Assembly (NCBI RefSeq): GCF_004364345.1
Contig: NZ_SOCA01000001.1
Span: 124,001 to 188,000 of the forward strand
Reading direction: 5' to 3'
Source: Prosthecobacter fusiformis
Lineage (GTDB): Bacteria; Verrucomicrobiota; Verrucomicrobiia; Verrucomicrobiales; Verrucomicrobiaceae
DNA: 64,000 bases
This document shows positions 9,233 to 17,545 of this stretch, in pieces. The stretch's first letter is position 1; each line of letters begins with the position of its first letter. The notes below the pieces were generated by a model. The model was not told the origin of the DNA, ran no database searches, and was given only the letters and a program-made list of their open reading frames with translations. Position numbers and translations under genes: made by a program.

Positions 9233-10165
9233 TTATGCTGCAAGCGCCAGATGGCTGAATTGCAGCCTGGCGAATCGCTCGGCTTCGGGCCTCGACAGCT
9301 TCGTGTAGTGGGAAATGGAGTCCGGGGAGCTGTGCCCCACCAGCTGGGCAATGATCGCGTCCGGGGTTCCCAGTGCGGCCATGCGGTGGATGAAGGCGTG
9401 CCGGAACGAATGCGGCGTCAGCTTGCGGGTGATGCCGGCCCTGGCGCACGTGTCCCGGATCATCCGTTCGATGGTTCGTCGGTTGAGATGGGCTTTGCCA
9501 GGGGTGCGTCCTGCGAAGAGCCAGTCACTGTCGGGTCCATCATTGATCCTGCTCACCAGGTAGCGCTGAAGAACTTCATCGGTGTCCTGGTTCCAGAACA
9601 CCCGGCGGCGTTGCACGGTCTTTTCTGTGTCAATGACTGCCGAGCTGTCTTCCTCTATCTGCTCGATCTCCAGGGATTCCAGTTCCCCCACCCGCATGCC
9701 GGTGTCGTGGAGCAGCCGGACGATTACCAGATCGCGCAGGTGTTTCTCAGCCTTCAGCACGTCAACCAGCCGTCGGTATTCCTCCTCGGTGATGGCTTCA
9801 TGCGAGCGGGCCCTGGCGGTCGGGACGCGGGCAAGGTACAATGGCAGCCGAAGCCTGCCCTGCTCATGCCAGTAGCGGAGGTAGTTGTGGATGATGCTTA
9901 ACGCAAATTCCACATTCTTCGGAGCAAAGCGCCCATTCAGGCTGGAGGCAAAGGCGGTCCAATCGCCAATGACCAGATCCTCGGGCGCTTTGTTTGTGAA
10001 TGCCTGGAAGCGGGTCACCCAGAGGGCATATTTCTCTCCTGCTGACCGGGTATGAGTGGCTTTCCAGGCCAGGTATTCTTTGATAAGAGTCTGGTTGTCA
10101 GAGACAACCGGGGTGACGGCGGCGGGTTTGAAATCTCCGCGCCGTCGGGCGTAAGTGATGTACAT
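9233..10165 (-). CDS. Tyrosine recombinase/integrase (XerC/D type)
   Basis: A 310-residue protein of normal Xer length. It has a SAM-like N-terminal core-binding domain (about 25-110) and a catalytic domain with all expected residues: Arg in HDTGMRVGELESL, the H-x-x-R box as HSFRH, His in LVGHSSPD and the nucleophilic Tyr in ISHYTKLS. It breaks and rejoins DNA at specific sites, either integrating and excising the element or resolving dimers. It sits next to a palindrome-rich block (10166-11070). The element also has a serine recombinase at its right end, so this enzyme may serve a second, nested element or maintain the circular form. Confidence 0.93.
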   Translation of the reverse strand: MYITYARRRGDFKPAAVTPVVSDNQTLIKEYLAWKATHTRSAGEKYALWVTRFQAFTNKAPEDLVIGDWTAFASSLNGRFAPKNVEFALSIIHNYLRYWHEQGRLRLPLYLARVPTARARSHEAITEEEYRRLVDVLKAEKHLRDLVIVRLLHDTGMRVGELESLEIEQIEEDSSAVIDTEKTVQRRRVFWNQDTDEVLQRYLVSRINDGPDSDWLFAGRTPGKAHLNRRTIERMIRDTCARAGITRKLTPHSFRHAFIHRMAALGTPDAIIAQLVGHSSPDSISHYTKLSRPEAERFARLQFSHLALAA

Positions 10166-10229
10166 TGATGTCTTGTTAGACCAGTAAAAGCCCCTGACAA
10201 AAGCGGTCTGCCACCTTCATCAAGGTATG

Positions 10230-10248
10230 GATCAGGAATCCTGATCCC
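10230..10248. promoter_or_regulatory. Perfect dyad upstream of the recombinase
   Basis: GGATCAGGA and TCCTGATCC flank one central base. It lies 65 bases upstream of the recombinase start codon, where an operator or recombinase accessory site could be expected. Confidence 0.45.
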
Positions 10249-10383
10249 GTATGTTTTCGCATCTTTAGTAGCGTTTTGTCAAGGTGCCCGTCCTATCGGA
10301 CATTCGCAGTACACCGTACTTGCCCGCCTCCTGTCAACAGGCTGGCTGTGGATGGCGGAGAACGGCTTCCCCGACAATCGGGA

Positions 10384-10402
10384 CGACATACCCGGTATGT
10401 CG
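10384..10402. promoter_or_regulatory. Perfect dyad CGACATACC-c-GGTATGTCG
   Basis: Nine-bp arms with one central base, in the same block and with the same geometry as the dyad at 10230 but a different sequence. The local context adds short hairpins (CCCGA-CAA-TCGGG just before, CCGCC-GAT-GGCGG just after). Role unknown. Confidence 0.45.
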
Positions 10403-10458
10403 GGGCAACGACACCGCCGATGGCGGTTTCCCTTTGATAACAAAGCGCGAAACGACTT

Positions 10459-10590
10459 CCCACGTGTCGGCCTCACGGCCCGACTTGCCACAGAAGCCAA
10501 AGGTTATCAGGCGAGTCCGGAGCGCTATCGCGTCAAGGACATCGCCCTTCTGCGGCAAGTCGGCCCGCGAGGCGGGCACGACACGTGGGG
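10459..10590. repeat. Long imperfect inverted repeat
   Basis: Left arm 10459-10496 (begins CCCACGTGTCGGCC, ends TTGCCACAGAAG) pairs with right arm 10547-10590 (begins CTTCTGCGGCAAGTCGGCC, ends CGACACGTGGGG). Only a few mismatches and a small bulge interrupt pairing; the loop is about 50 bases. Such structures occur at transfer origins, single-strand origins and element ends. Confidence 0.65.
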
Positions 10591-10597
10591 AACTAGT

Positions 10598-10647
10598 TTA
10601 ACGAAGGTTTCTCGCCTGGCAAGACGACGGGTTTTAACGAAGGTTTC
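10598..10647 (+). repeat. Direct repeat TTAACGAAGGTTTC, two copies 36 bp apart
   Basis: Exact copies at 10598-10611 and 10634-10647; a 12-of-14 match (TCAACGACGGTTTC) follows at 10885-10898 just upstream of the coupling ATPase gene. They could be iterons for a replication protein or operator copies. Confidence 0.5.
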
Positions 10648-10883
10648 CCCTCCCCACCCTCCCACAGCCACAGGCTTGAATACGGCCGCTTCGCCAGGCC
10701 ACCGCTCAAGCCTGTGCCTGCGGCCTGCCTCCGCCCCACTAACGGTTTTCCCTGACGGGGTGCGGCAGCAGCCGGGGCAAAGCCCGGCCCCTGCCTTGAC
10801 GGATTCAAGCCGCCCAAGACGGCGGCATGATCCACGGGTTCTTTAACGGGTGAACGGCTGACGACGGGGTAACTGGGCACGGG

Positions 10884-10913
10884 GTCAACGACGGTTTCCG
10901 AAACTGGTATAAT
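10884..10913 (+). promoter_or_regulatory. Candidate promoter of the conjugation operon
   Basis: An extended -10 (TGGTATAAT, 10905-10913) lies 158 bases upstream of the ATPase ATG. The -35 is weak and falls inside the degenerate third repeat copy, which would suit repression or activation by a protein that binds these repeats. Confidence 0.4.
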
Positions 10914-11070
10914 AAGGGTGGACTTGCTCTTTGCTCCGAAGCTCCGGCTTCGGTATCGGCGACAGCCTCTCTCCCAACCGGCTCTTCAACAAAAAGCATG
11001 CCGGCCTTCCGGCTCTTCCAGTCTTCACGATGGGACGGACGGGCTTCGGGCGAGGGCGGCCGCCTCCGAT

Positions 11071-12345
11071 ATGAATGATGAATCCATTTTCTTCGGCCAC
11101 CGCCATACCTATGGCGGGTTCAAAGTTCCCTATTTCCTGCCTCTGGCGGAGCTGTCGCGTCACGCCTATGTCCTGGGCAAGAGCGGTACCGGGAAGTCCA
11201 CCCTGCTTCAGCTTCTCATCGACGGGCTGATCCAGGCAGGTCACGGGGTGGGTGTTTTTGATCCGCATGGCGATCTCGCGTTATGGACATTGGATGCGGT
11301 TCCCCGTTCCCGGCTTGACGATGTGATTTATCTCAACTTCGGCGATGAGGAGTATGCCCCCTCTCTGAATTTTGTTTCTGATCAGGTGCCTTTTGAGGCG
11401 AGACCGCGTCTGGCTTCTGCTCTGGTGTCAGCGTTCCGGCATCTCTGGTTCGAAAGCTGGGGGCCAAGGCTTGAAAACATCTTGTATCATTCGCTGAGGG
11501 TGCTCATTGACTGCCAGAACACGAGTCTCATCGCCTTGCCCAGGCTTCTGACCGACGATGTTTACCGCGCCTGGGCTGTCCGCCAATGCCGCGACCCGTT
11601 CATCCGCGCATTCTGGGAGCGCGAATACGAAGTTTGGGACAAACGGTTTCGGACCGAAGCGATAGCACCCGTGCTCAACAAGCTGGGCCAGCTCGCGGCC
11701 TTTCCGCCCGTGCGGCATTCGCTTGGCCAGGTGAAGATGAAGGTGAATCTGCATGCGGTTCTGGATGAAGGTAAGATTCTGGTGGTCAACCTCGACAAAG
11801 GCAAACTGGGCGAGGACGCAGCGCGGCTTCTTGGGGCGCTTCTCACCGCCTCCCTTGCAGCGATGGCGATGGAGCGCAGTTCAATGCCCGCTTCTGCTCG
11901 GAAACCATTCACGCTTATCCTGGATGAAGCACATGGCTTCCTGTCGGACGCCATGGCGACGGTGCTTTCGGAGTCACGGAAATTTGGTCTTCAGCTCGTC
12001 ATGGCCCATCAGTTTCTTGGACAGCTATCACCTTTTATGCGGGAGGCGGTATTGGGTAATGCGGGCAGCATTTTTGCCTTCCGGGTATCAGGCGAAGACT
12101 CGGAGGTGATGGGGGCAAATTATGGCCACTCGATGGCTCCGGGCCTGTTTGCCGAATTGCCTGCTTTCACGGTGCTTGTACGCCCTGCTGAGGATGTAAT
12201 GCAGCCGATTCGAGTCTCGGTTGGGCCGCCAAAGCAGTTCGCGAAAAGACACCGCGATCCGGCCATGATTCGAAGCCGACAGCGTTTCTGCAGTCCCCGT
12301 CAGAATGTTGAGAGCAAACTGAGACGATGGTCAGATCAAAAATAA
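11071..12345 (+). CDS. VirD4/HerA-type conjugative coupling ATPase (short form)
   Basis: A 424-residue P-loop ATPase of the type IV coupling protein/HerA superfamily. Walker A is GKSGTGKST (36-44), followed by the family hallmark FDPHGDL. Walker B is FTLILDEAHGFLSD, then SESRKFGLQLVMAHQ, typical of 'type IV secretory system conjugative DNA transfer' proteins with a TraM-recognition region. No N-terminal membrane helix is seen, so it may act as a soluble motor or need a membrane partner. I chose the ATG at 11071 because the protein then begins just before the conserved GxxHTYGGFKVPY; a GTG at 10918 would add 51 low-quality residues. A second, longer coupling ATPase is encoded at 18544. Confidence 0.85.
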   Translation: MNDESIFFGHRHTYGGFKVPYFLPLAELSRHAYVLGKSGTGKSTLLQLLIDGLIQAGHGVGVFDPHGDLALWTLDAVPRSRLDDVIYLNFGDEEYAPSLNFVSDQVPFEARPRLASALVSAFRHLWFESWGPRLENILYHSLRVLIDCQNTSLIALPRLLTDDVYRAWAVRQCRDPFIRAFWEREYEVWDKRFRTEAIAPVLNKLGQLAAFPPVRHSLGQVKMKVNLHAVLDEGKILVVNLDKGKLGEDAARLLGALLTASLAAMAMERSSMPASARKPFTLILDEAHGFLSDAMATVLSESRKFGLQLVMAHQFLGQLSPFMREAVLGNAGSIFAFRVSGEDSEVMGANYGHSMAPGLFAELPAFTVLVRPAEDVMQPIRVSVGPPKQFAKRHRDPAMIRSRQRFCSPRQNVESKLRRWSDQK

Positions 12346-12386
12346 CTGTGCCACCGCTGGGGCTGATTTTGTGTTAAAATGAATGG

Positions 12387-13313
12387 ATGCACCAATCGCG
12401 GCCAAGGAAGCCACGATTCAAACGCGTCACCGATAGCGTCCGACTCATTCTCACAGAACGAGATCTTGCCATCCTCTCAGCCGTCGGTCGCCACCGGTTT
12501 ATTCAGTCGCATCACCTGCTTAAGCTCATTCCCGGAAGCCGCCAGCATTTGATCCGGCGGCTTGGAAGATTGTTCCATGCAGGCCTTCTGGATCGGCCAG
12601 TCCAGCAGATGTACGTCCGGGACAAGATCGGGCAGAAAATTGCCTATTGCCTGACCTCGCAAGGATTGAAGGTTTTGAGTGAACGTGCGTCATATCAACT
12701 CTTGTCCTTGCCGCGCCAAAAAGGGATCACCGCAGCCTTGTCACTGTTCCATTCTTTGCGTGTAACCGACGTTCTGGTCGCAATGGAATTCGCAGCGACT
12801 GCACGGGCACTGGCCATTCGTTGGCCCCAGGAATGGCCGTCTGGGCAGTCTGAAATAGATCGAAGGCCCGTGCGCTTGAAATGGTCCGTAACACTCAAAA
12901 CAGGCCGGGAAGTTCTGAAAACCTGGCAGCTCCCTGACGGAGCGTTTTCCCTTTCATCCGCCGATGGTGAACCGCGATATTATATCCTTGAGGTGGATCG
13001 GGGCACCATGCCTGTTCATCGCAAGGGGCTATCCCAATCCTCATTCTATCGCAAAATCCTTTCATACAAGGAAACACGCCGACAAGGGGTCCTGTGGAGC
13101 AGGTTTCATATTCCCGCCTTTCGTGTGCTGGTCGTGGCTGAATCCAGGCGGAGGCTCTTTTCTCTTCAACAGGCAACAGCATCAACCTTCAAAAACCGCG
13201 AATCCAAAATGTTCCTGTTCGCAGTTGCTTCGGAACTTTTGGAGCAGGGAGATGCTTTGAGCCATGGCTGGGAAACCTGCTCAGGAAAGAAGGTCTATCC
13301 CCTCATGGAATAA
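12387..13313 (+). CDS. Replication-relaxation family protein (Replic_Relax)
   Basis: A 308-residue protein with an N-terminal winged-helix domain (TERDLAILSAVGRHRFIQSHHL, residues 22-45; LIRRLGRLFHAGLL) and a C-terminal part carrying 'LPDGAF' and 'YYILEVDRGTM', the hallmarks of the Replic_Relax/MobC-like family found on plasmids and integrative elements. The second motif resembles a degenerate restriction-endonuclease core. Members are thought to assist DNA relaxation at transfer or replication origins; enzymatic activity is not proven. It follows the coupling ATPase by 41 bases on the same strand and is therefore probably in one operon with it. No separate relaxase is visible, so this protein is the best candidate for processing the element's DNA. 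Confidence 0.8.
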   Translation: MHQSRPRKPRFKRVTDSVRLILTERDLAILSAVGRHRFIQSHHLLKLIPGSRQHLIRRLGRLFHAGLLDRPVQQMYVRDKIGQKIAYCLTSQGLKVLSERASYQLLSLPRQKGITAALSLFHSLRVTDVLVAMEFAATARALAIRWPQEWPSGQSEIDRRPVRLKWSVTLKTGREVLKTWQLPDGAFSLSSADGEPRYYILEVDRGTMPVHRKGLSQSSFYRKILSYKETRRQGVLWSRFHIPAFRVLVVAESRRRLFSLQQATASTFKNRESKMFLFAVASELLEQGDALSHGWETCSGKKVYPLME

Positions 13314-13382
13314 CAAACGATGTGCCATCCACAGCCGCCCGATTTGGATCTCAAGTGGTCGTGATACAATAGAAGCCAAGGA

Positions 13383-13413
13383 AGCCACATCAGCATTTGC
13401 TGGGTGGCTTTTT
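13383..13413 (+). terminator. Intrinsic terminator after the replication-relaxation gene
   Basis: AGCCAC (13383-13388) pairs with GTGGCT (13404-13409) around an inner CAGCA/TGCTG stem, followed by TTTTCGT. It would end the first conjugation transcript just before the primase gene. Confidence 0.65.
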
Positions 13414-13453
13414 CGTCTTCTAACCAAATCCACCATCAAAATTGTTCTTTATC

Positions 13454-14515
13454 ATGAGCACTTCTACCGCTTCTCAGAACGCCTTCGTTGATTTCAAAGA
13501 GGTGAAATCGCGGATCGGCATCCTTCAGGTCCTCGAACGCTACGGTCTGCTGAGCAATCTGAAGCGCGCAGCAGACCGTCTTTCGGGCCCGTGTCCCCTG
13601 CACAAGGGCACCAATCCGACGCAGTTCCGGGTGTCCGTTTCCCGCAATTGCTTCAACTGCTTCGGCACCTGTGGTCGAGGCGGCAACGTCATCGACTTCG
13701 TTTCGCTCCGGGAAGGCATCTCTTTCCGGGACGCTGCGCTGCTTCTCCAAGACTGGTTCATGCCCGACAAGGCCGCGAACCGTTTCGCTGGAACAGCACC
13801 CAGGCAGACGACGGAGGCTTCCCCCCGCCCGTCTTCTCAGCCACTTCAACCGCCGCCAGCAGTCGCCGATGACCCGGATGAGGATACGGGTGAAAACCCG
13901 CCTCTTTCATTCGCTCTGAAGGCACTGAAGTCCGATCATCCGTATCTTTCCGCACGCGGTCTCACAGAGGCCACGATTGCAAGCTACGGGATTGGCTATT
14001 GCGCCAAGGGCTGTCTGCGTGGCCATGTGGCTATCCCCATCCGCAACCGCGATGGAGTTCTCACAGGTTACATTGGAAGATGGCCTGGAGATCCACCGCA
14101 GGGTCAGGGCAAATACAAACTGCCAAAGGGATTCCGCAAAAGCCGCGAGGTCTTCAACATTGATCGCGCTGTCCACGCGGATTCATCGGACCCCTTGCTG
14201 GTCGTCGAAGGCGTCTTTGACTGCCTTCATCTCGTCCAGCTCGGATTTTCGGCGACCGTTGCCATCCTCGGCTCTTCACTGTCTCCCCGTCAGGAAATTC
14301 TGATCCGGGAAGCAGCGAGGACTAAACGGCCCGTGTATTTGCTCTTCGATGCAGACGAGGCAGGAAGAAAAGGAGCTTCAGAGGCTGCAATGCTTTTATG
14401 CAGCTCTTCCATCGTCCGTATCATCGATATCGGCGCATACCAACCGCAGCCGGAACTGCTGGAACGTTCGCAGGTTGAGGCTCTTCTCACACAACATGGA
14501 GCCACTACCCCATGA
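13454..14515 (+). CDS. DnaG-type primase of a mobile element (CHC2 zinc finger plus TOPRIM)
   Basis: A 353-residue protein. The N-terminal CHC2 zinc finger shows C47, H50, C66 and C69 followed by GRGGNVIDFV. After a proline-rich linker (about 115-150) comes the DnaG catalytic core: YLSARGLTEATIASYGIGYC, GHVAIPIRNRDG and a TOPRIM domain with the acidic residues in LLVVEGVFD (E252) and LLFDADEAGRKG (D299, D301). It would make RNA primers on single-stranded DNA after transfer or during element replication. It is shorter than chromosomal DnaG because the C-terminal helicase-binding domain is missing. I prefer the ATG at 13454 over the TTG four codons upstream. Confidence 0.88.
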   Translation: MSTSTASQNAFVDFKEVKSRIGILQVLERYGLLSNLKRAADRLSGPCPLHKGTNPTQFRVSVSRNCFNCFGTCGRGGNVIDFVSLREGISFRDAALLLQDWFMPDKAANRFAGTAPRQTTEASPRPSSQPLQPPPAVADDPDEDTGENPPLSFALKALKSDHPYLSARGLTEATIASYGIGYCAKGCLRGHVAIPIRNRDGVLTGYIGRWPGDPPQGQGKYKLPKGFRKSREVFNIDRAVHADSSDPLLVVEGVFDCLHLVQLGFSATVAILGSSLSPRQEILIREAARTKRPVYLLFDADEAGRKGASEAAMLLCSSSIVRIIDIGAYQPQPELLERSQVEALLTQHGATTP

Positions 14516-14787
14516 ACGCCGTTCCCCGATTTTCTCTAGGCCGGCTTTTTGCCACACCTGGAGCGATACAGGCTTTAACGTCGTCCGACATTCAAACAGC
14601 CCTATCCCGTCACCTTCAGGGTGATTGGGGCGAACTAACTTCGGAGGACATCGAAGCCAACAACGATGCGCTACAGGACGGGAGCCGGCTCCTTTCTGCA
14701 TACAGCGGAGAAAACGGTATCCGTTTTTGGGTCATCACGGAATGGGATCGCTCTGTAACCACAGTGCTGCTCCCTTCCGAATACTGA
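14512..14787 (+). CDS. Conserved plasmid-type small protein
   Basis: A 91-residue protein whose start codon overlaps the primase stop (ATGA), so the two are translationally coupled. It belongs to a widespread family of small proteins on plasmids and integrative elements with the pattern 'GRLFATPGA..AL', 'HLQGDWGEL', 'DGSRLLSAY' and 'VITEWDRSVTTVLLPSEY'. These are often mislabelled as restriction subunits; no function is established. Its regular place beside antirestriction and RadC-like genes suggests a role in element establishment, which is inference only. Confidence 0.8.
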   Translation: MNAVPRFSLGRLFATPGAIQALTSSDIQTALSRHLQGDWGELTSEDIEANNDALQDGSRLLSAYSGENGIRFWVITEWDRSVTTVLLPSEY

Positions 14788-14913
14788 AAGGACTCTGAAT
14801 CGGCTGCAAGGCCAGGCTCTCGCGACTCGCTTCAACGCATGGAGCCGTCCCGCTTAAAGCGCGAGAGTGTAACTCACGAAGCAGCCTGCAATCGCAGGCG
14901 GACGGCAGAGAAG

Positions 14914-15432
14914 ATGACATTGAAACAACTCGAATTGTTCCTGCCAAATCCTTCCAACCTCCCGGCACAGCGACGACGAAAGTCCGCGCCCCAGGAGTTA
15001 AAGGTCATCAGTCTGCGGGAGTGCCCCTCCCCAGAATCCCTGATGTTGATGGACTGCCCGGCGAAAGCTGTGGAATACTGGCACCACCACATCACCGCCT
15101 CTCCGAATTACAACGCGGATGTGGAATGTGTGGTGGTGCTCGTGCTCAGCACAAGGCTGCGGATCAAAGGACACTACCTGGTGTCCGTTGGCTCGCTCAA
15201 TGAGGCCATGGCGCATCCGCGCGGAGTCTTTCGCATCGCCATCATGGCCGCAGCTCATGCCATCGTGCTCATGCACAACCACCCGAGCGGAGATTCTTCC
15301 CCAAGTCCTGCCGACACGTCACTTACCAGACGCGTCCGCGAGGCAGGAGAGCTTCTTCGCATCGAGCTTTGCGACCACATCATCGTTGGCCATCAGCGAT
15401 ACTTCTCTTTCAAAGAGAGCTGTATCATCTGA
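14914..15432 (+). CDS. radC: RadC-like JAB/MPN domain protein
   Basis: About 172 residues with the RadC-type JAB metalloprotease-like domain: 'YNADVECVVVLVLST' and the JAMM signature H121-x-H123-P-S-G-(x)7-S-P-A-D134, followed by the typical DHIIVGHQRYFSF ending. Short RadC-like proteins (about 150-170 residues) without the helix-hairpin-helix part are common on mobile elements; the biochemical role is still debated. I chose the ATG at 14914 because the extra residues from an ATG at 14839 look like non-conserved leader. A strong terminator follows, so it probably ends this operon. Confidence 0.88.
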   Translation: MTLKQLELFLPNPSNLPAQRRRKSAPQELKVISLRECPSPESLMLMDCPAKAVEYWHHHITASPNYNADVECVVVLVLSTRLRIKGHYLVSVGSLNEAMAHPRGVFRIAIMAAAHAIVLMHNHPSGDSSPSPADTSLTRRVREAGELLRIELCDHIIVGHQRYFSFKESCII

Positions 15433-15450
15433 AGCCCAAGGATGTTTTAC

Positions 15451-15490
15451 AACCCTGATCAGACCTAGTTCTGATCAGGGTTTTCTTTTA
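15451..15490 (+). terminator. Strong intrinsic terminator after radC-like gene
   Basis: Perfect 12-bp arms AACCCTGATCAG (15451-15462) and CTGATCAGGGTT (15471-15482) with an 8-base loop, then TTCTTTTA. Confidence 0.88.
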
Positions 15491-15855
15491 CACTCGCTCC
15501 TTTTATCGGCCCAGAACACCATATGGCCTTCCTCTGCCATGAACGTTTGCATGAGCATTTAAATGTATTGACTGCACAATTTTGGTTTTTCCCGCGATTC
15601 GTGTGAAAAATTGCTGCCCTCGGGGGGGTATTCTGGTCGAATCCCATCATTACAAGCTCGATGGAAATGCAGCGGGGTGCGGAGTGGCGACTGGTTGGGT
15701 TCAAGATGACGGGCTTCAGGCGGTTTTACATATTTTTTGCCAGCCCAGTCACTGGAACAGCCTGAGTAAACCAATTTTTGCTAGGTGTTTGGCAGTCGCC
15801 ATGATAAATTTCATTCTGAACCTCAGAATGAGTTATTATCTAATAGTAGATCCTT
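15491..15855. other. 365-bp gap before the deaminase-methyltransferase gene
   Basis: No gene recognised. It marks a change from the GC-rich conjugation genes to visibly lower-GC cargo, and should contain that gene's promoter. Confidence 0.45.
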
Positions 15856-17157
15856 ATGCTTAAACCTGAAAAACTTTATTCGTTCATGAAGATGGCCATC
15901 TCAGAGTCGCGGAAATCCAAGCCTGAAGATGGTAGCATTCACCCAAAAGTGGGAGCTGTAATCGTTGATGAAAATGGCACTGTTGTTGCCAAGGCTCACC
16001 GTGGTGAGCAAGGCCGTGGAGATCATGCTGAGTTTATTGCTATTTCGAAGGCTATCCAAGCAGGATTCAAGGATTTCTCTCGCGCTACAATTTTTGCAAC
16101 TCTTGAACCCTGCACTCATAGGGGTCATGGAAAAACCCCTTGTGCTGAACGTATTGTCAACACAGGATTTGGTCGCATTTACATCGGCGCACTTGATCCT
16201 AATCCCGTTATAGTGGGACACGGTGAGACTTTTCTCCGCATGAGACAAGGCTTGATAGTCGAAAGATTTCCTTCTGAGTTAGAGAGACAAATACGAGAAG
16301 ATAATAGAGAGTTTTGGAACTTATTTTCTAGCGCCCATCTCCCATCAACATCGTTGTACATTCAGGTCCGTGTTTCCGACGTGATTTTGAGCAAATTACG
16401 CTCCGCAGGTGTCGACATTGACCATATACCCACAGAAGATGATTACTCTTTGCGAGATTTAGCGTCTTACGTATACGGACGCGGGAAATTTCACTCCAAA
16501 ACACGCAAGGAAATACTAGATTTCTTGGTTGAAGCTAGGTCATCGGCATTCGATCAGAAGTACAGCAGTTATACATATGATCAAGATGCACGAAAGATTG
16601 AAGAAAGATGGAAGAAGGAATTTCCAGGCATACTAAAGCGCTTTAAAGTCTATGATTTTCCAAAGCGCAGAATTTTAAATGTTGGTATTGGAAATGGCCT
16701 AGAAGGAGTTGGCCTTTTTGAACATTGCATTAACTTCACTGGAGTTGACATCGCGCCGGAATCTCTTACGAAAGCACAAACTAAATTCCCTAGGGCTACT
16801 TTTATCAAAGATTCAGCCGAGTCCTTGGACGAGATTTCTGACCAATCCCAAGACATATATGTTTCGCTGCGAACTTACCAATCGGCCTTTTTCGACATTC
16901 AAGAGTCAGTTCGACAAGCTTATCGCGTCCTTGCACCAGGAGGAATTTTTATAGCCTCCATCGCAAATGCATATGTTGAAGGTAACGTGTTTGTTCGAGG
17001 ATTACTTCCTCATGGCTCGAAGAATGTAGATCAAGACTGCGCACCAAACTTAGCAAATGCGATAAGACATATTCTCACAAAACACCGATTTGATGACGTT
17101 GGTGTTCACTCTGGGAAAGCAGAGGAATACGTTTTTGGGAGGAAGCGTTATCATTAA
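15856..17157 (+). CDS. RibD-like deaminase fused to a SAM-dependent methyltransferase
   Basis: A 433-residue two-enzyme fusion. Residues 5-145 match the zinc deaminase domain of RibD: HPKVGAVIV, H57-A-E59 (ligand and proton shuttle), then TLEPCTHRG and TPCAERI giving C86 and C96. RibD's reductase half is absent. Residues 160-262 are an unassigned, helical, charged linker region. Residues 270-430 are a class I methyltransferase: motif I ILNVGIGNGLEG (273-284), acidic D298 in FTGVDIAPESL and VLAPGGIFIASIANAY. Together they could deaminate and methylate a pyrimidine or pterin-like compound, or a nucleic-acid base; the substrate is unknown. Codon use is more AT-rich than in the neighbours, which points to recent acquisition. 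Not part of a riboflavin operon. Confidence 0.85.
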   Translation: MLKPEKLYSFMKMAISESRKSKPEDGSIHPKVGAVIVDENGTVVAKAHRGEQGRGDHAEFIAISKAIQAGFKDFSRATIFATLEPCTHRGHGKTPCAERIVNTGFGRIYIGALDPNPVIVGHGETFLRMRQGLIVERFPSELERQIREDNREFWNLFSSAHLPSTSLYIQVRVSDVILSKLRSAGVDIDHIPTEDDYSLRDLASYVYGRGKFHSKTRKEILDFLVEARSSAFDQKYSSYTYDQDARKIEERWKKEFPGILKRFKVYDFPKRRILNVGIGNGLEGVGLFEHCINFTGVDIAPESLTKAQTKFPRATFIKDSAESLDEISDQSQDIYVSLRTYQSAFFDIQESVRQAYRVLAPGGIFIASIANAYVEGNVFVRGLLPHGSKNVDQDCAPNLANAIRHILTKHRFDDVGVHSGKAEEYVFGRKRYH

Positions 17158-17237
17158 ATCGACTTAAAGTGGTGTCCTGAGGAAAAAGGTTCATATGCAG
17201 CATTAAAACAGGGAGCAATTATTTTTCGCAAGACTAT

Positions 17238-17480
17238 TCACAGCGAAAGAATATCAATTTTTGCAGCAAGAAGAATCTGGCGGGGAAGTTTGACGATCCG
17301 CTCATCTAAACCGCAGCCAGCAGTGGCAGGAAGGCGTCCACGGGATTCCTCCGTGATGTCGATTCCAATGACCGCAATATCCCCGTCAGCCAGTTCCCAC
17401 AGATCTGGGCAACCGTCCAGAGCGGGAGTTTGCTTCCCATTCTCGTGAGGGTCAGGACCGAGGCGACGAAGGAATTTCAT
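17238..17480 (-). CDS. Small conserved protein (80 aa), possible partner of the XRE regulator
   Basis: It has the compact pattern 'RRLGPDPHENG', 'GCPDLWELADGDIAVIGIDIT' and 'ERIVKLPRQILLAAK', which resembles small proteins common next to helix-turn-helix regulators in actinobacterial genomes. In those families the product is of unknown function but tightly linked to an XRE gene. Here it is divergent from the XRE gene at 17546, with 65 bases between them, as expected for a shared promoter region. The family match is from memory of the pattern, so I treat it as tentative. It looks real because the conserved blocks run through the whole short frame. Confidence 0.6.
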   Translation of the reverse strand: MKFLRRLGPDPHENGKQTPALDGCPDLWELADGDIAVIGIDITEESRGRLPATAGCGLDERIVKLPRQILLAAKIDILSL

Positions 17481-17545
17481 GGTATGGGGAAATTATGCGC
17501 ATGTTACATTTGTAACATGTCGGACGCAACGATTTTCTCCATTGA

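Larger units (their letters stand above)
10166..11070. other. 900-bp palindrome-rich non-coding block, candidate origin or transfer origin
   Basis: Between the divergent recombinase and first coupling ATPase I find no gene but several palindromes and repeats, listed separately. They are 9-bp inverted repeats at 10230-10248 and 10384-10402, a ~40-bp imperfect inverted repeat at 10459-10590, and a 14-base direct repeat at 10598, 10634 and (degenerate) 10885. Open frames crossing it change strand and have no domains. The density of dyads fits an origin of replication or transfer, or a recombination site. Which one cannot be decided from sequence alone. Confidence 0.5.

Noticed and set aside
10352-10880. 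Open frames within the palindrome block
   Set aside because: They cross inverted repeats, change strand and have no recognisable product; I consider the block non-coding.
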